This document shows, one piece after another, positions 52,336-59,848 of a stretch of 64,000 bases of DNA. This DNA is from Pseudomonadota bacterium (GTDB taxonomy: Bacteria > Pseudomonadota > Gammaproteobacteria > Xanthomonadales > Xanthomonadaceae). A program made the position numbers and the translations under genes. Positions within the stretch are counted from its first letter, which is position 1. Every line of letters starts with the position of its first letter. Below the pieces are notes generated by a model. That model was given only the letters and a program-made list of their open reading frames with translations. It had not been told where the DNA came from and searched no databases. The stretch is taken from contig JAFEBX010000011.1 of the NCBI GenBank assembly GCA_018242425.1, positions 1 to 64,000 of the forward strand. Reading direction: 5' to 3'.

Positions 52336-54170
52336 TGACAGCATTGCATCCCGTCGTCGCCCGCGTCACCGAACGCATCGTCGAGCGCAGCCGCGCCAGC
52401 CGCGACGAATACCTTGCCCGCATCGATGCCGCCGCGCGCCGCGATCGCCCCAGCCGTGGCGAACTGGCCTGCGGCAACCTCGCGCACGTCTTCGCCGCCG
52501 CCGGTCCCGACAAGGCCAGCCTGCGCAATGGCATCGGCGCCAGCATCGGGATTGTCACTGCCTACAACGACATGCTCTCGGCGCACCAGCCGATGGAGCA
52601 ATATCCGAGCCTGATCCGCATGGCCGCGCGCAATGCCGGCGCCAGCGCCCAGGTTGCCGGCGGCGTGCCGGCGATGTGCGACGGCGTGACCCAGGGCCGC
52701 GACGGCATGGAGTTGTCGCTGTTCTCGCGCGACGCCATCGCGCTCGCCACCAGCGTCGCGTTGTCGCACGACAGCTTCGATGCCGCGCTATGCCTCGGCG
52801 TCTGCGACAAGATCGTGCCGGGCATGCTGATCGGCGCGCTGGCGTTCGGCCACCTGCCGGTGATCTTCGTGCCGGCGGGACCGATGCCCTCCGGCATTCC
52901 CAACAAGCAGAAGGCCGCGGTGCGCGAGCGCTACGCCATCGGCGAAGCGACGCGCGAGGAATTGCTCGAAGCTGAAGGCGCTTCCTATCACGCACCCGGC
53001 ACCTGCACCTTCTACGGCACCGCCAACTCCAACCAGATGCTGGTGGAAATGATGGGCCTGCACATGCCGGGTAGCGCTTTCGTTCCGCCCAACACGCCGC
53101 TGCGCGATGCATTGACCGTCGCCGCGACCGAGCAGGTGTTGCGCATCACCGCGCTCGGCGACGACTACCGTCCGATCGGCCACACCATCAACGAGAAAGC
53201 CATCGTCAACGCACTGGTCGGACTGGCCGCGACCGGCGGCTCGACCAACCACGCGATCCATCTGGTCGCGGTCGCACAGGCTGCCGGCATCATCATCGAC
53301 TGGGACGATCTCGACGCGTTGTCACGGGCAACGCCGCTGCTGGCGCGCGTCTACCCCAACGGTTCCGGTGACGTGAACCAGTTCCACGACGCCGGCGGGC
53401 TCGGCTTCATCATCGGACAATTGCTCGATGCCGGAATGCTCCACGGGGACATCCTCTGCGCACACGGCGGCGACATGCGCCAACAGGCGATGCACCCCGA
53501 ACTGGATGGCACGACATTGAAGTGGGCGGGTGCGCCAGCGCAATCCGGTGATCCATCGATCCTGCGCCCGCTCGCCGAAGCATTCGACAAGGAAGGCGGG
53601 TTGCGCCGCCTGCAGGGCAATCTCGGCCGCGCCGTGGTGAAAGTCTCGGCAGTCACGCCGGAACATCGCGGCATCGAAGCGCCGGCGAAGGTGTTCGAAT
53701 CCCAGGATGCGCTGATCGCCGCGTTCAAGGCCGGCAAGCTCGAAGGCGATTTCATCGCGGTGGTGCGCGGACAGGGTCCGCGCGCGATCGGCATGCCGGA
53801 ACTGCACAAGCTGACGCCGACGCTGGCGGCATTGCAGGATCGCGGCCAGCGCGTCGCGTTGCTCACCGATGGCCGCATGTCCGGCGCATCGGGCAAGGTT
53901 CTGGCGGCGATCCACCTCCATCCCGAAGCGGTGGAAGACGGCCCGATCGCCAAACTCCGCGACGGCGATCACGTCCGCATCGACAGCGAGGCCGGCACGA
54001 TCGACGCGCTGGTGCCCGAAGCGGAATGGAGCGCGCGCGTGGCGCAGCGTCCAGATGTTTCGAAACACCATGCCGGCATGGGCCGCGAACTGTTCGCCCT
54101 GATGCGCAACAATGTCGGGAATGCCGAAACCGGTGCCTGCAGCCTGTTCACCAGGGACACGCAGGCATGA
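52335..54170 (+). CDS. edd: 6-phosphogluconate dehydratase
   Basis: A 611-residue iron-sulfur dehydratase of the IlvD/Edd family making KDPG, the key Entner-Doudoroff step. Cys-containing motifs are [15 protein letters not shown] and [14 protein letters not shown], the third is [15 protein letters not shown]-terminal [13 protein letters not shown] is also typical. TGATG overlap with pgl at the start and ATGA overlap with glk at the end. Confidence 0.96.
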   Translation: MTALHPVVARVTERIVERSRASRDEYLARIDAAARRDRPSRGELACGNLAHVFAAAGPDKASLRNGIGASIGIVTAYNDMLSAHQPMEQYPSLIRMAARNAGASAQVAGGVPAMCDGVTQGRDGMELSLFSRDAIALATSVALSHDSFDAALCLGVCDKIVPGMLIGALAFGHLPVIFVPAGPMPSGIPNKQKAAVRERYAIGEATREELLEAEGASYHAPGTCTFYGTANSNQMLVEMMGLHMPGSAFVPPNTPLRDALTVAATEQVLRITALGDDYRPIGHTINEKAIVNALVGLAATGGSTNHAIHLVAVAQAAGIIIDWDDLDALSRATPLLARVYPNGSGDVNQFHDAGGLGFIIGQLLDAGMLHGDILCAHGGDMRQQAMHPELDGTTLKWAGAPAQSGDPSILRPLAEAFDKEGGLRRLQGNLGRAVVKVSAVTPEHRGIEAPAKVFESQDALIAAFKAGKLEGDFIAVVRGQGPRAIGMPELHKLTPTLAALQDRGQRVALLTDGRMSGASGKVLAAIHLHPEAVEDGPIAKLRDGDHVRIDSEAGTIDALVPEAEWSARVAQRPDVSKHHAGMGRELFALMRNNVGNAETGACSLFTRDTQA

Positions 54171-55192
54171 AGGGAACCGGACGCCTGGCACTGGTTGGAG
54201 ACGTCGGCGGCACCAACGCGCGCTTCGCCCTGGTCGATCTCGACGCCTCCGACTGCACGCTGCAGCAGGCACAGACGCTGCGCAATGACGATTTCGCCAG
54301 CCTGCAGCACGCCATCGAAACCTATCTTGCCGCCGTCGGGCAACGCCCGAAGTATGCCGCGATCGCCGTCGCCAGCCCGGTCAGTGCCGATGAAATCCGC
54401 CTGACCAATCGCGCCTGGTCGTTCAGCCAGCGCGAGATGCAGGCATCGCTCGGCCTCGACGCGTTGCACGTCATCAACGATTTCGGCGCGATCGCGTGGG
54501 CGATCCCGACGTTGCAGCCACAGGATTACGTTCGCCTGTTTGGCCCCGACAACATCAAGACCGGACCGATCAGCGTGCTCGGTCCCGGCACCGGCCTTGG
54601 CGTTGCGTTGCTGGTCGGTGATGCCGCGAAAGGCTGGAATGTCGTCGCCACCGAAGGTGGACACGTCAGCTTTGCCCCGGTCGGCGACGAGGAACGCATG
54701 ATCGAGCAGTGGATGACCGCGCGCCATGGCCGCACCTCCACCGAACGCGTGTTGTGCGGCAAGGGCATTTCCGAGATCGATGCGGTCTACCGCGGCGTAC
54801 CCGCAGTGGCATCCAGCGTCGGGCCCGGCGAAGCAGGCATGCATGGCAGCCTGCGTGATCCCGCCGAAATCGTTGCCGCGGCGCTCGACGGCCATGACGT
54901 CGCCGCACGCCAGACATTGGCGCGTTTTTGCGCGATGCTCGGCAGCGTGGCCGGCGACTGCGTGCTGATCCACGGCGCGCATTCCGTGGTGATCGCCGGC
55001 GGCATCGTGCCGCGCTTCATTCCCTTCCTGCGCAGCAGCGCATTCCGGGAACGTTTCCTGATGAAGGGACGCTACGTCGCCTACCTCGAACGCATCGACG
55101 TGCGCGTCATCGTCCATCCCAACCCCGGGCTGCTCGGTGCAGCCACGGCCATCCGCCAGTTCCAAATCAGTACGGCCGAGAACACGCCATGA
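54167..55192 (+). CDS. glk: Glucokinase (PF02685 type)
   Basis: A 341-residue ATP-dependent hexokinase. Phosphate-binding loop [13 protein letters not shown], active-site FGAIAWAIP after [27 protein letters not shown] and [15 protein letters not shown]. It supplies glucose 6-phosphate from glucose delivered by the maltodextrin pathway. It is embedded in the operon by four-base overlaps on both sides. Confidence 0.95.
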   Translation: MKGTGRLALVGDVGGTNARFALVDLDASDCTLQQAQTLRNDDFASLQHAIETYLAAVGQRPKYAAIAVASPVSADEIRLTNRAWSFSQREMQASLGLDALHVINDFGAIAWAIPTLQPQDYVRLFGPDNIKTGPISVLGPGTGLGVALLVGDAAKGWNVVATEGGHVSFAPVGDEERMIEQWMTARHGRTSTERVLCGKGISEIDAVYRGVPAVASSVGPGEAGMHGSLRDPAEIVAAALDGHDVAARQTLARFCAMLGSVAGDCVLIHGAHSVVIAGGIVPRFIPFLRSSAFRERFLMKGRYVAYLERIDVRVIVHPNPGLLGAATAIRQFQISTAENTP

Positions 55193-55827
55193 CGACTTCA
55201 CTCACTCCCGACCAGGTGCTGCGCGCCGCGCCGATCATCCCCACCATCACCATCGACAATCTCGACGACGCCGTGCCGTTCGCACGGGCGCTGGTCGAGG
55301 GCGGCTTGCGCGTGCTCGAAGTCACCCTGCGCACCGCGGTGGCGATTCCCGCGATCAGCGCGATTGCGAAAGCCCTGCCCGACGCCATCGTCGGTGCCGG
55401 CACCGTGCTGACGCCGGAGCACTACGAAGCCGTACGCGATTCCGGTGCGGTGTTCGCGATCTCGCCCGGTTCGTCGCCGGAACTGTTGCGGGCGAATGCC
55501 GTGGATTGCCCGCTGATTCCCGGAGTCGCCACCGCAAGCGAACTGATGCAGGGAATGAACGCCGGCTTCACCCATTTCAAGTTCTTCCCGGCCGAGGCCA
55601 GCGGCGGCACGGCGTGGTTGCGTGCGGTGCAGGGTCCGTTCGCCGAGGCACGCTTCTGCCCGACTGGCGGCATCAGCGCCGAGACCGCGCCGAACTATCT
55701 GGCGCTGCCGAACGTGTTGACGGTCGGCGGTTCGTGGATGATGCCGAAGGACGCAGTCGCTTCACGCGACTGGGATCGCATTCGCCAACTCGCCGCGCAG
55801 GCGGCAGCGCTACACACCGCGAAGTAA
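55189..55827 (+). CDS. eda: KDPG aldolase
   Basis: A 212-residue class I aldolase splitting KDPG into pyruvate and glyceraldehyde 3-phosphate. Motifs: IPTITIDNLDDAVPFARAL, EVTLRTAVAI with catalytic Glu region, GAGTVLTPEHYEA and the Schiff-base Lys131 in HFKFFPAE, then FCPTGGIS. Last gene of the operon, convergent with cutC. Confidence 0.96.
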   Translation: MTTSLTPDQVLRAAPIIPTITIDNLDDAVPFARALVEGGLRVLEVTLRTAVAIPAISAIAKALPDAIVGAGTVLTPEHYEAVRDSGAVFAISPGSSPELLRANAVDCPLIPGVATASELMQGMNAGFTHFKFFPAEASGGTAWLRAVQGPFAEARFCPTGGISAETAPNYLALPNVLTVGGSWMMPKDAVASRDWDRIRQLAAQAAALHTAK

Positions 55828-55842
55828 CCCGCGCCGACGGGT

Positions 55843-56574
55843 TCAATTCACCGCGTCGAGGATCTCGCGCAGGCCGCGTACCCGCGCGGCATCGGTATCC
55901 TGCCAATCCACCGAGAGCCCTTCCAGCGCGGGATTGCGGTAGCGCATGGGTGAATGCACGATTCCGCGCGCCGACGCGTGGAACTCGTGTCCTCCCGTGC
56001 GCCCCACCAGCTCGCCAAGATTGCCCGCGTTGATCCCGGCACCGGACAGGATGATGATGCGTCCCGCCGCCTGGCGCACGCTTTCGGCAATCGCGGCTGC
56101 GCCTTCCGGTGCACTCCGTGCACCACCGGAAGTCAGCACACGCGAGCAGCCGAGATCGATGATCTGCTCCAGGGCATGGGCACGATCGACGACGGCGTCG
56201 AACGCGCGATGGAAGGTGATCTCCATTCCTTTCGCGGCATCGACCATCGCGCGACACGCGTCGATATCGATCCCGCCATCGGCATCGAGTGCGCCGATCA
56301 CCACGCCTTCGCAGCCCAGTACGGCGCAGTCGCGGATGTCGCTGCACATCGCCTCGATTTCGCGGACGTCGTAGAGGAAATCACCATTGCGCGGCCGGAT
56401 CAGCACGAAGACCGGGATCTTCACCGCATCGCGCGTTGCCGCGATCACGCCATGCGACGGCGTGGTCCCGCCCTCGCCCAATCCGGCACACAGTTCGATG
56501 CGATCACCGCCACCGACCTCCGCCGCGACCGCCGAACGCACGCCATCGGCGGCGATCTCCAGCAGCTTCCTCAC
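55843..56574 (-). CDS. cutC: CutC family protein
   Basis: A 243-residue TIM-barrel protein of the PF03932 family, named for copper homeostasis though the activity is uncertain. Motifs: GGDRIELCAGLGEGGTTPS, VFVLIRPRNGDFLY, ITFHRAFD and LTSGGARSAPEG. A GTG start overlaps the stop of the glycosylasparaginase gene by four bases. Its place in an operon with a sugar kinase and a glycosylasparaginase fits a sugar/glycan role better than copper. Confidence 0.88.
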   Translation of the reverse strand: MRKLLEIAADGVRSAVAAEVGGGDRIELCAGLGEGGTTPSHGVIAATRDAVKIPVFVLIRPRNGDFLYDVREIEAMCSDIRDCAVLGCEGVVIGALDADGGIDIDACRAMVDAAKGMEITFHRAFDAVVDRAHALEQIIDLGCSRVLTSGGARSAPEGAAAIAESVRQAAGRIIILSGAGINAGNLGELVGRTGGHEFHASARGIVHSPMRYRNPALEGLSVDWQDTDAARVRGLREILDAVN

Positions 56575-57596
56575 TTCTGTTCCGTCGTGTACACCGATGC
56601 CGAATCGGTGAGTCCGTGGGCACCGGTATCGTCCTGCATCGCGTAGACGAACCCCTTGTGCAGCGCGAACGCGCCGACTTCACCGCGGCGATTCATCGCA
56701 AGGAAGCACACCTGCAAAGTCTTGCTCGCGGCCGGGCGCTTGTGGACGACGCGCGCGATCGCTTCGCGACAGGCCTGCGCCGGGGAACGCCCCTGGCGCA
56801 TCAGTTCGACCACGAGGAAGCTCGCCGCATTGCGCAACATTTCCTCGCCGACGCCCGACGCGGTCGCCGCACCGACTTCGCCGTCGACGTAGAGGCCGGC
56901 ACCGACGATCGGGCTGTCGCCGACACGCCCATGCACCTTCCAGGCCATGCCGCTCGTCGTGCATGCGCCGGCCATGTGGCCCTTGGCGTCAATGGCAAGG
57001 ATGCCCAGCGTGTCGTGGTTGGTGGAATCGCCGGGGCGCAGGCGTCGTTCGGCATTGATGACGGGTTCGTACTTCGACGTCTTCTTCCACTCTTCCCAGG
57101 CCTTGCGCGCGCTGTCGCTCAACAGCGCCTTGCGTTCGAAGCCATGCTCGACCGCGAATTGCTGCGCGCCCTGCCCGACCAGCAACACATGCGGGCTGTC
57201 TTCCATCACCTTGCGCGCGACCGACACCGGATGAAGGATGTCCTCGATCGCCGCGACTGCACCGACGCGTCCGTCGCCATCCATGATGCTGGCGTCGAGC
57301 GTCAGCACGCCGTCGCGATCGGGGTTGCCGCAATGGCCCACCGTCGGATTGCACAGGTCGGATTCCGCCCAGCGCGCACCGGCCTCGACCGCGTCCAGCG
57401 CGTTGCCGCCCTGTCCAAGTACCTTCCACGCCGCCGCATTCGCGCCAACGCCGAAGTCCCAGGTCGAAACCACGCGCGGGAACTTCGCCGCCGCGGGGGT
57501 CTTCACCGCGGCTCCAAGGCCGCCCGACATCCACAGCGTGCCCAAGCCAGCCGCGCCTGCCTGCAGGAACCCGCGTCGCGTCGTCTTCATGTTCAT
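56571..57596 (-). CDS. N4-(beta-N-acetylglucosaminyl)-L-asparaginase family, Tat-exported
   Basis: A 341-residue Ntn-hydrolase that in this family splits GlcNAc-Asn, the linkage left after N-glycan removal. Twin-arginine signal TRRGFLQAGAAGLGTLWMSGG. Self-cleavage/nucleophile Thr in NHDTLGILAID, then RVGDSPIVGAGLYVD and ATASGVGEEMLRNA; upstream DLCNPTVGHCGNPDRDG. All these match glycosylasparaginases rather than isoaspartyl peptidases. Coupled by four-base overlaps to the upstream kinase gene and downstream cutC. Confidence 0.88.
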   Translation of the reverse strand: MNMKTTRRGFLQAGAAGLGTLWMSGGLGAAVKTPAAAKFPRVVSTWDFGVGANAAAWKVLGQGGNALDAVEAGARWAESDLCNPTVGHCGNPDRDGVLTLDASIMDGDGRVGAVAAIEDILHPVSVARKVMEDSPHVLLVGQGAQQFAVEHGFERKALLSDSARKAWEEWKKTSKYEPVINAERRLRPGDSTNHDTLGILAIDAKGHMAGACTTSGMAWKVHGRVGDSPIVGAGLYVDGEVGAATASGVGEEMLRNAASFLVVELMRQGRSPAQACREAIARVVHKRPAASKTLQVCFLAMNRRGEVGAFALHKGFVYAMQDDTGAHGLTDSASVYTTEQK

Positions 57597-58558
57597 TCGC
57601 TCCTGTTGCCGTGGCGTCCGAGATACCAGGCGGCTGCGCCGATCACGCCAAGATGCGGCTCTTCCACCAGTCGCACCGGTACGCGCTCCATCATCGGGCG
57701 CAGCACGCCCTTGTCGATGAAACGCTGTTCGAAACCGCCCGTCGGCAGGAAAGCCTTGACGTGCGCGGCAACGCCGCCAGCCAGATAAACGCCATCGGCA
57801 TGGAAAGTGGCGACGAGATCACCCGCGAATGCACCGAGCATCGCGCAGAACAATTCAACCGCTTCCAGCGCCAATGCATCCGATCCCTTGCCGGCAGCCG
57901 CGACCACGTCCGCGGGCGTCGCATGGACCGCGGTCACGCCATCCAGCGCGCACAAGCCGCGATAGGCTTCCAGCAATCCCGGCCCCGACAGCACGCGATC
58001 GTTGTCGACATGGCTGCGGTGTTCCAGCAACCAGCGCACGAGGTCGCATTCGCGCGGCGTTCCCGGTGCCAGCGAGGCATGGCCGGCTTCGCTGGGCATG
58101 ACGCGGCCATCATCAAAACGCACCGCGGTGCCCATGCTGGTGCCGGGTCCCAGTGCAATCGCCGTCTTCGCGATCGCATCGCGAGGCCCGCAAACATGGG
58201 TCAGCGACTCGGGGCGAATGTGCGGTATGGCGTGCGCGACCGCTTCGAAATCGTTGACGAGGCCGACATGCTCCAAGCCTGCTTCCTGCGCGACCTGTGC
58301 CGCCGACACCGGCCACGGCAGGTTCTGGCTCAACACATCGCCATTGCCGGCGATGGCGCCCGCGACGGCGATCGCCGCGACCCTGATCGATGCCGGGCGA
58401 TCTTCCAGCAACGCAGCCAGCGAGCGCGAGCCCGCGACCGGCACCACGTGTTGTTCAAGGACGACGATGCGGTCGCCTTGCGATTGCACCCGCGCGATCC
58501 GAGCATGCGTTCCACCGATGTCTGCAGCGAGGAATTCGGTGGACTTGCTTGGCGTCAC
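57593..58558 (-). CDS. Second glucokinase-family sugar kinase, possibly for N-acetylglucosamine
   Basis: A 321-residue kinase of the PF02685 family. Motifs: LAADIGGTHARIAR, HVGLVNDFEAVAHAIP, ALGPGTSMGTAV, SEAGHASLAPG and GVYLAGGVAAHV. A GTG start. It is the first gene of kinase-glycosylasparaginase-cutC. Because a glk already lies in the Entner-Doudoroff operon, this copy may act on GlcNAc released by the asparaginase; that is inference. It reads away from the tRNA-remnant boundary of the second prophage. Confidence 0.85.
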   Translation of the reverse strand: MTPSKSTEFLAADIGGTHARIARVQSQGDRIVVLEQHVVPVAGSRSLAALLEDRPASIRVAAIAVAGAIAGNGDVLSQNLPWPVSAAQVAQEAGLEHVGLVNDFEAVAHAIPHIRPESLTHVCGPRDAIAKTAIALGPGTSMGTAVRFDDGRVMPSEAGHASLAPGTPRECDLVRWLLEHRSHVDNDRVLSGPGLLEAYRGLCALDGVTAVHATPADVVAAAGKGSDALALEAVELFCAMLGAFAGDLVATFHADGVYLAGGVAAHVKAFLPTGGFEQRFIDKGVLRPMMERVPVRLVEEPHLGVIGAAAWYLGRHGNRSE

Positions 58559-58633
58559 GTGATCGTCCCGGGCGTTTGTCGGATCGGACGATCCTACCGC
58601 ACTTGCGTCGGCCCGATCCCGCCGAAACCAAAG

Positions 58634-58662
58634 AAAAACGGCGCGTCTCGCGACACGCCGTT
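58634..58662 (-). terminator. Terminator of the disrupted tRNA gene
   Basis: On the minus strand AACGGCG...CGCCGTT, with GTC/GAC inside, followed by TTTTTC. It lies 12 bases past the CCA of the tRNA 3' remnant and ends that transcript. Confidence 0.8.
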
Positions 58663-58674
58663 CTCTGTGAAAAA

Positions 58675-58698
58675 TGGTAGCGGGGGCTGGATTCGAAT
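58675..58698 (-). other. Attachment site: tRNA 3'-end remnant
   Basis: The minus strand reads TTCGAATCC, AGCCCCCGC and TACCA: T-loop, T-stem, acceptor stem and CCA of a tRNA. The T-arm partner strand upstream does not pair, so this is the fragment left by integration. The acceptor sequence resembles an initiator-tRNA 3' end (CCCCCGC plus ACCA) but the identity is not settled. Confidence 0.6.
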
Positions 58699-58787
58699 CC
58701 TATAACCGCCAACCCTTTCTGATTTCACTGTCCTGATCCGGTGCGCATTGGGATTGTGCGCCGCACAAAATTCGCCTGTGCTCAACC

Positions 58788-59363
58788 CTAGGGGCATGTG
58801 AAACTGTCAATATTGGTGGTCCCAGCGTTAGTGCGCGGGCCACACTTCCCTGAAGATAGCGAAGAATCAGTCACCGATATCTTCGTGACCCCATCAAACT
58901 TCAATGAAATTGTTGTGCCGCTCGCAACAATTTCGAGCGTGTGCGCTGTATTTCTCGTGAAACTGATTGTCTGGGTTGACCCAAGTTGAGTGAATGACCC
59001 AGAAACCCTTTTATAAAGACGCACCTGATTCGTCACGCCAGAACCAGATGATGCGTCGTAGACGTTAGCGCAGTAATAATTGCTTTGATTAAGGACGCGC
59101 AAAGCAACACCGGCATCGTCAGCACGCGTGATGACTATCCCGGCAGTTCCATCCGAAAAGCTGACTCCATTTCGCGTCAGGATGGATTGTGGAGATGAAG
59201 CAATGCTGTTGGCTGCAACCAATAACCCCCCACTAATGCTCCAGCTTGCCGACCCAACGGAGGCATATTCAGTGTAGTTTGCAATCGTATTGGAACTGAA
59301 ATCATCGAAATGTCCGGTCGCGCTGCCATTCTTTCGCAACATCATTACTCGCAGCGGCCTCAT
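58788..59363 (-). CDS. Phage receptor-binding/concanavalin-like protein
   Basis: A 191-residue protein with a lectin/LamG-like beta-sandwich pattern: GHFDDFSSNTIANYTEYAS, SWSISGGLL, AGIVITRADDAGVALRVLN, LEIVASGTTISLKFDG. It is markedly more AT-rich than the neighbouring chromosome. Start at 59363 overlaps the stop of the preceding gene (ATGA). It is the last gene before the attachment site. Receptor binding is inferred from fold and position. Confidence 0.6.
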   Translation of the reverse strand: MRPLRVMMLRKNGSATGHFDDFSSNTIANYTEYASVGSASWSISGGLLVAANSIASSPQSILTRNGVSFSDGTAGIVITRADDAGVALRVLNQSNYYCANVYDASSGSGVTNQVRLYKRVSGSFTQLGSTQTISFTRNTAHTLEIVASGTTISLKFDGVTKISVTDSSLSSGKCGPRTNAGTTNIDSFTCP

Positions 59364-59845
59364 TGCTGCACGCTCGCCGGGTAGACGACCCACTTTGACA
59401 AGATCGCGCTGTAGCGCACAGGGATATCGACCAGCTTGCCCGCAGTTGTCGTGGCAATGGGCGCGGCACCCATCCCAACGTAGTTGCTTCCCCACGTCAG
59501 CGCCCGCGCCGTTCCGTTGTCCAGAATCGATATCACAAACCCCTGACCTGCCGCAGCTGTACCGCTTGGGTTCGCGATAGTCGCACCCACTGCCAAGGCG
59601 GACACCGCCACGATGTCGTCCGTGGTGTTCGGCGTGATGGTCGATGCCGATGTGATCGATTGCGTCACGCCGGCCATATACTGCTTCAGTTGCGACAGCG
59701 TGATTCCAATGTCGCTATTTGCAGCCAAGGCCACGGGAGTCGGCAACGTATTGTCATTGCCGCCGGCAATCGTAGTACCAGGGATCTTTTCTGTCCCGAC
59801 CAGAACTGCCAACTGCGGCTTGTCCTTCCAGCGAATATCAGTCAT
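59360..59845 (-). CDS. Phage virion/tail-fibre-associated protein
   Basis: A 161-residue beta-rich protein. N-terminus WKDKPQLAVLVGTEKIPG; middle TPNTTDDIVAVSALAVGATIANP and a C-terminal RYSAILSKWVVYPASVQQ, the style of small tail-fibre or head-decoration proteins in siphophage clusters. It begins three bases after the tail-tip stop. The exact role is unknown. Confidence 0.6.
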   Translation of the reverse strand: MTDIRWKDKPQLAVLVGTEKIPGTTIAGGNDNTLPTPVALAANSDIGITLSQLKQYMAGVTQSITSASTITPNTTDDIVAVSALAVGATIANPSGTAAAGQGFVISILDNGTARALTWGSNYVGMGAAPIATTTAGKLVDIPVRYSAILSKWVVYPASVQQ

Positions 59846-59848
59846 TGC

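Noticed and set aside
58675..58760. Intact tRNA on the minus strand
   Set aside because: The T-stem does not pair with the upstream bases and no anticodon arm is visible; only the 3' end is host-derived.
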